A stretch of DNA of 64,000 bases. It comes from Pseudomonadota bacterium (GTDB taxonomy: Bacteria; Bdellovibrionota_B; Oligoflexia; Silvanigrellales; Silvanigrellaceae). Positions 9,578 to 18,908 of this stretch are shown here, in pieces (the first letter of the stretch is position 1; each line of letters begins with the position of its first letter). The position numbers were made by a program, and so were the translations under genes. The stretch lies in contig RFOM01000002.1 in the NCBI GenBank assembly GCA_009926615.1, positions 52,230 through 116,229 of the forward strand, in the 5' to 3' direction. Under the pieces are notes generated by a model that was not told where the DNA came from, searched no databases, and saw only the letters and a program-made list of their open reading frames with translations.

Positions 9578-11500
9578 ATGGCCACTCAAAATATTCAGGA
9601 CGCCTTTCAAAAATACGGCATCGAGGGTTGGGGCGCGGGTTATTTCGGAGTTTCAAGCCGCGGAACGGTTCAGGTTCACCCGTTCGGAAACGAAGAAGTT
9701 GCTTTGGACCTCGACAAAATTCTCGAATACGGGTCCGCCCAAAAAATTCAGACTCCGCTGATCCTCCGTTTTCCGCAAATTCTTGATACGCAATTGACGC
9801 GTCTCCACAAAGCTTTCCGCAATGCGATGGAAGAATTCAAATACGCGGGTGACTTGCGTTGCGTGTTTCCGTTCAAGGTGAACCAGCGCAAAGAATTTAT
9901 CGACGCCCTTGTTGCAAGCGGCCGGAAGCATGCCTACGGACTTGAAGTCGGCACCAAGGCCGAACTTTTTGCGGCACTCAGTTACGAGCTTCATCCCGAT
10001 GCGTTGGTCGTCTGCAACGGATTCAAGGACTCGCATTACATCGAGCTCGCCTTTGAAGCCAAACGCATGGGTAAGAACATTATCCTTGTCATCGAAGGAA
10101 CCGACGAACTTAAATTTATTATCGAATACGCAAAGCAAGCCGGTTTTTGCGTGGACGTCGGACTGCGCGCCAAACTTTATTCCAAGGGTTCGGGACTTTG
10201 GGAAAAGTCATCCGGCACCGAAAGCAAGTTCGGCCTCAGTTCGGTTGAAATGATGGAAGCCTTGTGGCTGATCGAAGAAGCCGGCCTCAAGGGTTCGCTG
10301 GCTATGGTCCACTACCACATCGGTTCGCAGATCACCGAAATCAAACGGGTCAAGAACGCGATGAAGGAAGCCAGCCGCGTGTTTTCCAAGATCTACAAAA
10401 ACGGCTTCAACCTGCGCTATCTGAATATCGGCGGCGGCATCGGTGTCGATTACGACGGTTCAAAAACAAGTTTTTATGCAAGCGCAAACTACACACTGCA
10501 GGAGTTTGCCAACGACGTTGTTTATCTGGTTCAGGAAGTCTGTCAGTCGGAAAACTGCCCTCCGCCCACCATTGTCAGCGAAAGCGGGCGTGCGGTTGCC
10601 GCGTATCATGCCGTACTTGTCACGGACGTGCGCGAAGTCGAAAAAATGGGCGGTGATATTCAGGAAGCTGCAATCGAAAGCGCGGATCACAAGCTGCTGC
10701 GCGACCTGATGAATGTGTATCTGCAGATGAGCAGCAAGAACTATGTCGAGTTTTATCATGACTCAATCGAATACCGTGACGAACTTTTCACGTTGTTCGG
10801 CTTGGGCTATCTGAGTCTGGAAGAGCGCGCAAAAGCTGAAGTCATCGTCAACGAGATTGCCAACAAGGCGCTGCACTATCATGCTCTTTCGGGAGTGCAG
10901 CTCGAAGAGTTCGAGGAACTCGCCAAGAGCCGCACCAGCAAATATCTCGCAAATTTTTCCATATTCCAGTCCATTCCCGATTCGTGGAGTATTGAACAGC
11001 TGTTTCCGGTCATGCCGCTGACCCGTTTGAACGAACGGACAAGCAAAACCGGTGTGATTATGGACATCACCTGCGATTCCGACGGCTGTCTGGACAAGTT
11101 TGTCGACAAGCGCGACGTCAAGCCGTCTCTTGAATTGCACGTTCCCCATTCCGACACGCCTTATTACATCGGTTTCTTTTTGGTGGGCGCGTATCAGGAA
11201 GCACTCGGCAACAATCACAACCTTTTCGGGGCGGTGAACGAACTGATTATTCAGGTCAGTGCCGACGGACAGCTTGAAGGTGTCGAAAAGGTGCGCGGTG
11301 AAGACGTCGGCGAACTGCTGCGGGTCATGAACTACACCGACGAAGGCATTCTCACGGGATATTCCTCGCAATTGAACAAGCGCGTTCAGGAAGGTAAGCT
11401 TCAGCGGTCCGATGCCGATCAGATTCTTGGCAAAGTGAAGGGTTATTTTTCCGAATATCCCTATTTGCTGGTCAAGAGTCGTCTGGAGATCATCGGCTGA
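9578..11500 (+). CDS. speA: Biosynthetic arginine decarboxylase
   Basis: A 640-residue PLP enzyme of the alanine-racemase-fold group that decarboxylates arginine to agmatine for polyamine synthesis. The PLP lysine is in FPFKVNQ at residue 100; the phosphate-binding GGGIGVDYDG and the ESGRAVAAYHA element are also present, and the length matches the SpeA family (about 630-660). The ATG at 9578 is preceded by GGAGA; an in-frame GTG far upstream would run through the promoter and is rejected. No speB or agmatine deiminase is in the window. The polyamine link to the gamma-glutamylation cluster at 18.9 kb is a possibility only. Confidence 0.95.
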   Translation: MATQNIQDAFQKYGIEGWGAGYFGVSSRGTVQVHPFGNEEVALDLDKILEYGSAQKIQTPLILRFPQILDTQLTRLHKAFRNAMEEFKYAGDLRCVFPFKVNQRKEFIDALVASGRKHAYGLEVGTKAELFAALSYELHPDALVVCNGFKDSHYIELAFEAKRMGKNIILVIEGTDELKFIIEYAKQAGFCVDVGLRAKLYSKGSGLWEKSSGTESKFGLSSVEMMEALWLIEEAGLKGSLAMVHYHIGSQITEIKRVKNAMKEASRVFSKIYKNGFNLRYLNIGGGIGVDYDGSKTSFYASANYTLQEFANDVVYLVQEVCQSENCPPPTIVSESGRAVAAYHAVLVTDVREVEKMGGDIQEAAIESADHKLLRDLMNVYLQMSSKNYVEFYHDSIEYRDELFTLFGLGYLSLEERAKAEVIVNEIANKALHYHALSGVQLEEFEELAKSRTSKYLANFSIFQSIPDSWSIEQLFPVMPLTRLNERTSKTGVIMDITCDSDGCLDKFVDKRDVKPSLELHVPHSDTPYYIGFFLVGAYQEALGNNHNLFGAVNELIIQVSADGQLEGVEKVRGEDVGELLRVMNYTDEGILTGYSSQLNKRVQEGKLQRSDADQILGKVKGYFSEYPYLLVKSRLEIIG

Positions 11501-11589
11501 CGCCGGCAACAAGCTGCTCATTGCCTTGCAGGCCAATCCGGCGGACGCAAAACTTTTGTTTTTGAACTTTGCCGATAAGGAAGTCTGCA

Positions 11590-13122
11590 ATGCGCCGTCT
11601 TGCCGTTTGTGTTTCGATGTCCACGCTTTTTGCCGTGCCTGCAGCCGAATCTGCGCAGGGCTTGCGGGTGATTCGCAGTGAAAGTTCCGAACAGACCGAT
11701 CTTGCCCTGACAGTTTATTCCAACGGCAGAGCGATGATCCGCGATCGCCGCAAAATCAGTTTTGAAAAGGGCAAGTCTGCTCTGGAAATTCAGGATGTGA
11801 GCGGCAAAATGCGGGCGGAGACAGCCCGTTTTCGCGTTCCGGAGGCTGCGGGTGATGTGGTTGTGCTTGAGCAGAATCTGGAATCGGACCTGATTTCACC
11901 GCAAAATATTCTTGAAAAATTCCTCGGAAAAAAAATCACTCTGATCAAAACGCATCCGACCAACGGAACTGAATCGTTTGAAACTGCCGAAGTTCTTGCC
12001 GTCAAAGACGGGGTCGTTCTCAAAACCAAAGACCGCATCGAAACCGGACTTTCGGGACGGTTTGCGTTTCCGGAACTGCCCGCGGGATTGCGCTCCGAGC
12101 CCACGCTCAGTCTTGTGATCGACAGCAAAAAGCGCGGTGAACAGGAAGTCGAACTCGATTACCTGAGTGACGGGGTGACTTGGCGTGCCGATTACATTGC
12201 AGAATTGAACGCCGAAGAAAACAGCACTCACCTGACCGGACTCGTCACCCTGAACAACCAGAGCGGAACCAGTTTCCGCAACGCGCAGTTGCAGCTGATT
12301 GCCGGAGACGTTCGTGTTGTCGGCGATAAATTTGCCCGCAACCGGAGTGCGAAGGTTTATACACAGGCCATGGCCATGGATTCTTATTCAGCGTCCGAGA
12401 CTCCTGCTGCCGCTGCAGCGGATTCATTTTTCGAATATCACATGTATTCAATTCCGCGCCGGACAAATGTTCTTTCCAACCAGACCAAACAAATTACTCT
12501 TCTGCAGTCGCCTGAAGTTGAATCGCGCAAGGAAATTGTCTTTACCTCGTCGGGACACAATTATTTTTCCGCAGAGCAGGATTTCTCGGAAGCAAGTGAT
12601 GAGGACGGAGAATCCGGACCCGATGCGCCGGAGCTGGGAGTTCCGGTCGCCGGCGGTGTGTTTTTAGTTTTTGAAAACGACAAAGATTCAAAAATCGGCT
12701 TGCCGTTGCCCGAGGGAATTGTGCGGGTCTACAAAAAAGACAAAAGCGGGGTTTCGCAGTTCATCGGTGAAGACAAAGTGAAGCACACTCCGGAGGGAGA
12801 ACGCGTGCGGATCAGACTCGGCCGATCGTTTGATGTCAGTGCACGCCGCAAAATGACGTCTTTTAAAAATTTGCCGTCGGTCGGCTGGATGAAAAAAACT
12901 ATCCGGCAAACCGAGTCCGGATTCCGGATCACCTTTAAAAACGCGAAAGCGACCGCGCAAAATTTGAACTACCGCGAAGTCTTGGGCGGTGAATGGAAGA
13001 TCGTTGCGGAAAACCGGAAGCACAGGAAATTGAGTCAGGACACGGCCGAATGGCAAATGACCGTGCCTGCACGGGGGCAATTGACTCTGGATTTTCGTGT
13101 ACAGGTTGCCCTGCGGCGCTAA
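11590..13122 (+). CDS. Exported DUF4139 family protein
   Basis: A 510-residue protein with a cleavable signal peptide (cleavage likely after about residue 22, near AESAQ). The body matches the DUF4139 (mucoidy inhibitor A-like) family in my reading: short beta-rich N-terminal domain, then a conserved core with LDYLSDGVTWRADY and LTLNNQSG-like stretches, ending in a beta sandwich. The family is of unknown function and mostly periplasmic or surface-located. The start at 11590 is set by AAGGAAG just upstream. It lies 89 bases after speA. Confidence 0.75.
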   Translation: MRRLAVCVSMSTLFAVPAAESAQGLRVIRSESSEQTDLALTVYSNGRAMIRDRRKISFEKGKSALEIQDVSGKMRAETARFRVPEAAGDVVVLEQNLESDLISPQNILEKFLGKKITLIKTHPTNGTESFETAEVLAVKDGVVLKTKDRIETGLSGRFAFPELPAGLRSEPTLSLVIDSKKRGEQEVELDYLSDGVTWRADYIAELNAEENSTHLTGLVTLNNQSGTSFRNAQLQLIAGDVRVVGDKFARNRSAKVYTQAMAMDSYSASETPAAAAADSFFEYHMYSIPRRTNVLSNQTKQITLLQSPEVESRKEIVFTSSGHNYFSAEQDFSEASDEDGESGPDAPELGVPVAGGVFLVFENDKDSKIGLPLPEGIVRVYKKDKSGVSQFIGEDKVKHTPEGERVRIRLGRSFDVSARRKMTSFKNLPSVGWMKKTIRQTESGFRITFKNAKATAQNLNYREVLGGEWKIVAENRKHRKLSQDTAEWQMTVPARGQLTLDFRVQVALRR

Positions 13123-13260
13123 TCCGGCCTGCGCTTCAATGTGAAATTCAAGCTCTCACTAAGCTGCCGTAATTGTTAATCTTAAATTAAAATATCGGGT
13201 TCAGTTTACGGACACAATTCATTTTGCCGATACGCTGTGGATGCTGTCGGGGAGTGGTCC

Positions 13261-15624
13261 ATGCCGCCTGTGAGAGTTAAAAAATCGTACGGATTTTCGG
13301 GTGTTTTGCTCGCTGTTGTGCTGGCCGGTTGTACCAATGCACCTTCAGCTGTGGTTCCGTATGGAGCAAAGGGGGGCTTGGATGCCAATGGCAGGCCCTG
13401 CGGCAAGTCCTCGGGTATACAGCTCGAAAGCGACGGGTTGTCGCTGACGGCTCCGGTTCAGGGACAGAGCCCTGATAACAGCAAAATCCCGACGTCCCTC
13501 GTCGGTGATCTCGACGTCGGCGGATGGCTGGATGTCGGCTTCTGGGGCATTCCCGTCAAACAGTTCGGAGTGAAGGGAAATCCGGACGGATACGTTGAAG
13601 TGCTGAATATTCCGTACTGTGTAAAACAGCAGAATCTGCACAAACAGACTGATCTTTGGATCAGCAGGTGCCTGAGCCGTGAGTTTCAGGAGCGTTTTAA
13701 CAACACACCATCTGACAAGGATGTGTTTGTCTCTGCCTTTAAAACGCCGACAGAGGCACACAAAAGATGCACAGCGAGTTTTGTGATTGATCCTGAAGAT
13801 CTTCCGGTCAGGAACGGGCGGTACAGAGTGCGGGTCTGGAGCGCCGAACATTGTTATCAGCCGGCCTACTCGACGAGCGTTACACTTCGGCTTTATTTAC
13901 CGCACGAAAAGAACGGTGTTTATGTTCCGCTGCAGATGAACGCTGTCGACGGAAGCGTGTGGCACAAAAAAGTTTTGGATGTGAAAGGCGGCGGCGGTGA
14001 AGCCGGCGATCCGCTGCTTGCCGACAAACTTCTTGTTTTGCGATCGAGTGACGGGCGCAGTTCGGATATGTACAAAATGACCTATGGCAATTACTGCCTG
14101 AGGCATGAAGGCCTGAGTTCATTCCCGAAATTTGAAAACGGTGAATTTCTCAAGGAGGTCGACTGCTTTTCGATGACGGACGTCGCAACATTCAAAGGCA
14201 CACTTCTGCTTGAACCGCCGGCCGTGCAAAATAGCACAATCAAAAACCCGCAATTCTCCGGTTTGCGCGAAAAAGCGCTGACTTATTTGGAAAAAAAAGC
14301 AAAAGCTAACGAGAAAAATCCGATTGACGATGCCTTCGCTTCAAAGTTTCCGGAATTCATCAGGAAGCACATCACGGTCAATAAATTCTTTTTGTCGGTT
14401 TTCGACGGCCTGCAGCACACGCGGCGGGTGCGAGCCTTCAAACATGAACTTGGTCTTTTGGGCTTTCAGGAACCGAAGCAAATTGAAAACCGGCTGTCGC
14501 CTTTTGGCAATCTGTTTTCCATGCCCGATGTGGAAGTCGGCAACGAACAGCTGTTGTCTCTTCTGGAGCAGTCGGCCAAAAAATTTGCCTGCAGTGCGGA
14601 AGGAAATATTACGGCCGGAATCGGCGGCTTGGGTCAGAGTTTTGTAAACGGGTTAGTGAACGGTGCATTTAAGTGCAACGCCCGACAGTTTATGCCGCCG
14701 GACACAAAAGCCATGGAAGATCTCGTTTTAGGCCGTCCTGCTCCCGATTTTTTTGATTTTATTGCCGAGCGGGTCAATATCATGATTGGCGTACTGGCAA
14801 ACAATTCGCTGCTCGAGAAGAATCATCCCTTAAAAGTGAGTGTCTCCGACTCACCCTTTCAGGCCAATCTCAAAGTTCTTGGTTTGCACATCAAGTTTTG
14901 GATTGACGTCATGCTCCTTCACAAAAATCCCGCCAATGGAAATCCTGTCATAGGCACGGCTGCCCGCGTGTTGCAGGACGCACTCGAGAGCTCATGCAAC
15001 GGCGCGGCTGCGGGTTTGAGTGTTTTGCCGGTGAATTTGCGCCAAACAGGCGCCTCTTGGTTTCCTGTCTATGGCAACATTCGGAATGCGAACAATGACC
15101 GCACGTCGTTTGAAAAAATAATTCCCGTCAATCTCAGTGCCACAGAACAACTGGTTGTGATCCCGATTGGGATGAAAAACCGCGATGATTACAAACAAAG
15201 CAAGTGCTTCGATTTTTCGGCGCACGAAATGGGCAAGGGAACCAAAGTGGGTCAAACGCTGAGACCCGAAAAAACTATTTTCGGTGTGCATGTCAATGAT
15301 GCTGCACTTGTTCCGCCGACGGACGCCGAGCTATTGAACAATCCTGAGATCAACGACACAAAACTGGTCGACTACATCAGCAGCCGCGTTGTTTTCAAAT
15401 TTGCCGGAGCAAAGAACGATTCGTTCTCGGTCGGTGGTGACGGCGGCGACAGCGGTGCCATGTTGTCATTTATGGGCCTGCCGTCGTTTGTGATTTCGAC
15501 CCACAACAAAAATCCTTGGAACGGCGTTGTTCTCGCTGAATTGCCCGAACCCAACACCCCCGACGAACCGATGTCGGCGGGGTCCGGCGGTTCTCAAAAC
15601 TGCAGGCCTGCAGGTTCAAAATAA
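13261..15624 (+). CDS. Large trypsin-like (S1 fold) lipoprotein, divergent
   Basis: A 787-residue lipoprotein with lipobox LAGC at about residue 24. Two parts of a chymotrypsin-type active site can be seen: WSAEHC with the histidine at 197, in the position of the classical TAAHC, and GGDSGA with the serine at 731, in the position of GDSGG. Histidine and serine are over 530 residues apart, against about 140 in trypsin, so a very large insert lies between them. I cannot place the aspartate. A second lipoprotein at 42.9-44.7 kb shows the same layout. The ATG at 13261 is chosen because GGGGAG precedes it; an in-frame GTG eight codons earlier lacks one. Whether it is an active protease is open. 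The end of the gene has a 14-base palindrome at 15600-15613. Confidence 0.65.
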   Translation: MPPVRVKKSYGFSGVLLAVVLAGCTNAPSAVVPYGAKGGLDANGRPCGKSSGIQLESDGLSLTAPVQGQSPDNSKIPTSLVGDLDVGGWLDVGFWGIPVKQFGVKGNPDGYVEVLNIPYCVKQQNLHKQTDLWISRCLSREFQERFNNTPSDKDVFVSAFKTPTEAHKRCTASFVIDPEDLPVRNGRYRVRVWSAEHCYQPAYSTSVTLRLYLPHEKNGVYVPLQMNAVDGSVWHKKVLDVKGGGGEAGDPLLADKLLVLRSSDGRSSDMYKMTYGNYCLRHEGLSSFPKFENGEFLKEVDCFSMTDVATFKGTLLLEPPAVQNSTIKNPQFSGLREKALTYLEKKAKANEKNPIDDAFASKFPEFIRKHITVNKFFLSVFDGLQHTRRVRAFKHELGLLGFQEPKQIENRLSPFGNLFSMPDVEVGNEQLLSLLEQSAKKFACSAEGNITAGIGGLGQSFVNGLVNGAFKCNARQFMPPDTKAMEDLVLGRPAPDFFDFIAERVNIMIGVLANNSLLEKNHPLKVSVSDSPFQANLKVLGLHIKFWIDVMLLHKNPANGNPVIGTAARVLQDALESSCNGAAAGLSVLPVNLRQTGASWFPVYGNIRNANNDRTSFEKIIPVNLSATEQLVVIPIGMKNRDDYKQSKCFDFSAHEMGKGTKVGQTLRPEKTIFGVHVNDAALVPPTDAELLNNPEINDTKLVDYISSRVVFKFAGAKNDSFSVGGDGGDSGAMLSFMGLPSFVISTHNKNPWNGVVLAELPEPNTPDEPMSAGSGGSQNCRPAGSK

Positions 15625-15802
15625 GTGCTCCTCTTTCATTTTTTTTACAGTTGATTCCCCCTGTCTAATTTTTTGTCACTTCATGCAGGAGGAATTTTCC
15701 TGCAGTTTCAGACCTTTGATGCTTCGTGAAGTTGGAACGCCTTTTGCTGCAAACAGGGCAGAGTGCGTGAGTGAACCGGCAACTGCAGCGAAGGAGACTG
15801 TC

Positions 15803-16957
15803 ATGAAAATTCATCAACTCAAAAGACCCCTGATTTCGGGCCTCGCCCTGTTGGGCGGAGTTGCAGGATTGAGTCTGACAGCCTGCAGCAAGAGCAGCGA
15901 ATTTGATTCCGACGTTATGTTTGCGGTGAGCGGCAGCTCGACATCTGAAATTGAATCTGCACTGCGTTCAAAAATTGCTTTCCGGCTGAACCTCAAAACC
16001 AACCGCGCAACCATGTACAAGGACGGTGCCGCCGTTGATCAGTGGAACATTGCAACGGCCGACGTTTCGGGCCAATGGCACGACGGAGTTCCTCATTATA
16101 CGCCGACCGGTGTCTTTAACGTCGAAGACATTCAGATGTGTCCGCAGTGGTATCCGAGAGAACCGGTCAATCCTGCCACAGGCCGTAAAGTAACAAGCGA
16201 ACAGGAGCGTCAGCAGGTTTTTGCCCGCAATCCGCAAATCTACGGCGCATGCGGTTCGAGAAACCCGCTGGGCAAATATGTGTTGTGGTTTAACGGTGCG
16301 TACGGCATGCACGGCAACTCGGCCGAAGAGATTCTTGAGTTTGCCAACCCGAACGACCGTCGGGTGTCGGGCGGATGTGTGCGCAACCCGAACGCAAAAA
16401 TTCACAGCGTGTTTCACAGCGTGCTGGGTACGTTCAGCGACCTGAGCTCATTTGCCGATCAGGTCAGGAGTATGGAAAGTCGCAGCGCATCTGACCGCTG
16501 GACTCTGACAAAGGGAACTTCGTATCTGAACATGCGGGTTGTCGTCGGCAACTGGTCTGCAGATCCTGCAGTCGGCTCGACGGTGGGCACGCCGACCGCA
16601 CCGGCGGCGGTCACAGCGCCAAATCCGACGGACAATGTTGTTCCTCCGACGCCTGCACCAGCAGCAACCGCAGCACCGGCACCGGCCGAAAACCCGCAGC
16701 AGGAGCCGCGCAGCAACACCGAGTCGTCCGAGGGTTCCGGAAGACTGAGTTGCCTTATTCATCTGGTTGATTCGGACTCCGGTATTGCACCCGTATATAT
16801 GAGCGTCCCTGAGGCGGGAGTTGCACCAAAAGTGTCTGCCTTCTATCGCATGGGATGGCCTGTCACAGTCTTCGGGAAAGTTGACGGAACCGGTTTCTAC
16901 AAAGTGTCCAGAGGTGTCCTTGATTCAAAATATGTGACCCGCTGTGTTGGAATCTGA
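15803..16957 (+). CDS. L,D-transpeptidase (YkuD) lipoprotein with C-terminal SH3-like domain
   Basis: A 384-residue envelope enzyme expected to form 3-3 peptidoglycan cross-links or attach proteins to peptidoglycan. It has a signal peptide with lipobox LTAC near residue 28, then a YkuD domain with His170 in MHGNS and catalytic Cys192 in VSGGCVRNP. A Pro/Ala-rich linker (about 255-305) leads to an SH3b-like C-terminal domain of about 65 residues, which could bind the cell wall. Lipid anchoring is less usual for this family. The start at 15803 is fixed by AAGGAG six bases upstream; the longer frame runs into the previous gene. A terminator follows at 16988. Confidence 0.88.
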   Translation: MKIHQLKRPLISGLALLGGVAGLSLTACSKSSEFDSDVMFAVSGSSTSEIESALRSKIAFRLNLKTNRATMYKDGAAVDQWNIATADVSGQWHDGVPHYTPTGVFNVEDIQMCPQWYPREPVNPATGRKVTSEQERQQVFARNPQIYGACGSRNPLGKYVLWFNGAYGMHGNSAEEILEFANPNDRRVSGGCVRNPNAKIHSVFHSVLGTFSDLSSFADQVRSMESRSASDRWTLTKGTSYLNMRVVVGNWSADPAVGSTVGTPTAPAAVTAPNPTDNVVPPTPAPAATAAPAPAENPQQEPRSNTESSEGSGRLSCLIHLVDSDSGIAPVYMSVPEAGVAPKVSAFYRMGWPVTVFGKVDGTGFYKVSRGVLDSKYVTRCVGI

Positions 16958-16987
16958 GAACCGGCGTTGAACCTTCGGGCGAATGGT

Positions 16988-17036
16988 GGCAATCATTTAA
17001 GAACAAAAGTTCTTCAATGGTTGCCATCTTTGTTTT
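16988..17036 (+). terminator. Rho-independent terminator after the L,D-transpeptidase gene
   Basis: A 17-base stem (16988-17004 with 17009-17025) with one mismatch and one G-T wobble closes an AAAA loop and is followed by a T-rich run. It covers an in-frame ATG at 17017, which supports the GTG at 17047 as the true start of the next gene. Confidence 0.8.
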
Positions 17037-17046
17037 GGAGGTCAGC

Positions 17047-18171
17047 GTGCCTGTCAGCCGGTCCGTTCATACTTTTTTGATCCTTGTCACCGGCGCTGCC
17101 GGTCTGATTCCCTGCAGTTTTGCGCGGGCTCAGGACGAGCAGCAGGAGTCTGCCGAACCCGAAGTTAAGGAGAAGGAAAAAAAGCCTGTCTCCAAATCAA
17201 AGTCGGCCGTGTTTCCTGACTGGGTTCCCCGAAAAAACGAATACGGTATTTCTCCGGTTTTGGGCTTTCAGTATTTGTCCATTCCAAAGTCACTCGGCTC
17301 ACCGTTCGCTTCAGCCGCCACGGTGATGCAGGCAGAAATCGGCGGATATGCCGAAGTGCGCGGAGTGCCGCTGATTCCCGACAATCCGGGGCTGCAGCTT
17401 GAGCCTTCATTCGGTTATGCCGTCGGTCAGGCTTTTGCCAAGGAGTCCGGAAAGTCGGTTGAGTCCGGATCCTACTCGCGGACGTGGGGCGGACTGTCTG
17501 CTCCTGTGTACTACAAATTTTTCCGGCAAACGTTCGGCGGCAAATACGGTTTGGTGACCGGCGGTCCTTTGCCTGCCGTCCGTCATTCGGTTTTTACAAG
17601 TGACAGCGGCTTTAAAATTCTCTCCTTTTTGTCGGCTCATTACACGCTGACCAGTGAGCGGATGTTTGGAGAGAAGGCGACTTCCCCCGAAGTCAAAGTG
17701 CAGGACAACTGGATTCACGGGCGTTTGAGCGCACCCGTGCTGAATTTCTTTTTTGACATGGGACCGGGATTTTCGACTGTCGAGAGTTCCGTCTCGGACT
17801 CATCGGCAAACAGACTGAAGGGAAAGACCTCGTCGGCTTATTTGCTGGCCTTGTCCGGATTGGATTTGGTTCCCGACAAAATTGGTTTCGAAGCATCCGG
17901 AAAGTACATGTTCAGCAGCGATACTGACGCGAATTTTGCGACACCGTCCGGACGGTCGCCGCTTATGGATCTGGGTGCACAGGCAGCCGGTACGGGACTT
18001 CCTGCGGACAGCTTGTCGGTCAGTGCATTCTGCGGCGTGAAAAAGCTGTTCGGACCTTTTGGTTTCGGTTGGCGCTATTCTCTGGAAATTCTCAATTACA
18101 GTGCGTCCGAGGACAAACAGCAAAAGCGCGAAAGCAGCGGTTTGGGAATCGTAGGGTCGTTCAGTCTTTGA
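17047..18171 (+). CDS. Exported hypothetical protein, possible outer-membrane barrel
   Basis: A 374-residue protein that starts with GTG behind GGAGGTC. The signal peptide ends near a SFARAQ cleavage site. A short Lys/Glu-rich linker follows, and then a region with alternating hydrophobic residues and many Gly, Ser, Tyr and Phe, typical of an outer-membrane beta barrel; the last residue is leucine after a Phe-Ser, not the canonical terminal Phe. I do not recognise a family. It is flanked by terminators on both sides, so it is probably transcribed alone from a promoter that must lie within or just after the upstream terminator. Confidence 0.6.
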   Translation: MPVSRSVHTFLILVTGAAGLIPCSFARAQDEQQESAEPEVKEKEKKPVSKSKSAVFPDWVPRKNEYGISPVLGFQYLSIPKSLGSPFASAATVMQAEIGGYAEVRGVPLIPDNPGLQLEPSFGYAVGQAFAKESGKSVESGSYSRTWGGLSAPVYYKFFRQTFGGKYGLVTGGPLPAVRHSVFTSDSGFKILSFLSAHYTLTSERMFGEKATSPEVKVQDNWIHGRLSAPVLNFFFDMGPGFSTVESSVSDSSANRLKGKTSSAYLLALSGLDLVPDKIGFEASGKYMFSSDTDANFATPSGRSPLMDLGAQAAGTGLPADSLSVSAFCGVKKLFGPFGFGWRYSLEILNYSASEDKQQKRESSGLGIVGSFSL

Positions 18172-18202
18172 ACCGGCAGTGAACGGAGCTGAATTTTTTA
18201 TG

Positions 18203-18240
18203 CAGGTGTCTATTCCGTAGACATCTGTTTTTTATTTTTA
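18203..18240 (+). terminator. Rho-independent terminator
   Basis: A 10-bp stem with one G-T wobble (18203-18212 with 18218-18227), loop TTCCG, and then a tail of T residues interrupted by one A. It ends the barrel-candidate transcript. Confidence 0.85.
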
Positions 18241-18313
18241 TTCAATAATTGTAAACCCTTATTTTTGGCAGGAGGTTTGCTTTCTGCTCCTCACACAGCA
18301 TGAGGAGGTTCCG

Positions 18314-18796
18314 ATGAAAAAGATTGTAACTGTTATTGCGTTTGTCGCTGCGCTTGCGGCTTGTAAACAAAATTCGCCGCAAGCGGATGCGGACATTGCT
18401 TCGGTATCAAAAGCAACGTCACTCACCGTTGACTGCGTCCGCAGTCTGGACAACGGCAGGTCGATGTCGACCCGCGATCATATGACGGTCGAAATCAAAG
18501 ACAAACAGGTTTCCTTTACACGCATCCTGCTGCTGAAGAGCGGGGAAAATACCGGCTCGATCCATGAGAGTTTTAAGGGAACAATAAATTCGGTCTTTGA
18601 CTTCAACAGTGTGTCCAAGGACAGCGCGCGCGTTCTGTTGAATCCCCTGACCCTGACGACAATCAAGTCGGAGACCCGTGAGAAGAGTGAAAAGAAATTG
18701 CCATATGTGCTTGTTGAGTATGCAAACGGAGCGCTCAAAATCACCGAACATGACGCGAAAAAGGTTTTCGCTCTTTCAAACTGCAGAACCAAATAA
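18314..18796 (+). CDS. Small hypothetical lipoprotein, 160 aa
   Basis: The signal peptide ends in the lipobox LAAC with the cysteine near residue 17. Two more cysteines in the mature part (near residues 41 and 156) could form a disulfide bond. The fold looks beta-rich but I recognise no family. The ribosome site GAGGAGG is strong, suggesting good expression. The gene stands alone between two hairpins that share the same 8-base core (GACATCTG), at 18203-18227 and 18805-18834. Confidence 0.72.
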   Translation: MKKIVTVIAFVAALAACKQNSPQADADIASVSKATSLTVDCVRSLDNGRSMSTRDHMTVEIKDKQVSFTRILLLKSGENTGSIHESFKGTINSVFDFNSVSKDSARVLLNPLTLTTIKSETREKSEKKLPYVLVEYANGALKITEHDAKKVFALSNCRTK

Positions 18797-18804
18797 AACG
18801 CTGA

Positions 18805-18834
18805 GCGCAGATGTCAAACGCATGACATCTGCGC
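18805..18834 (+). terminator. Hairpin after the small lipoprotein gene, terminator-like
   Basis: A perfect 12-bp stem (18805-18816 with 18823-18834) and a 6-base loop lie eight bases after the stop codon. There is no T run, so it may instead protect the mRNA end or mark a factor-dependent stop. Confidence 0.5.
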
Positions 18835-18908
18835 ATCACTGACCGCGCGGCTGCCGTTGCGTACGATACTCCATCCCTCTGTATTGAGTTGAGCTGGAGT
18901 ATTGTCCG

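Noticed and set aside
15600..15613. 14-base perfect palindrome CTGCAGGCCTGCAG
   Set aside because: It lies in the end of a coding region with no T run, and no second copy was noticed; likely chance.
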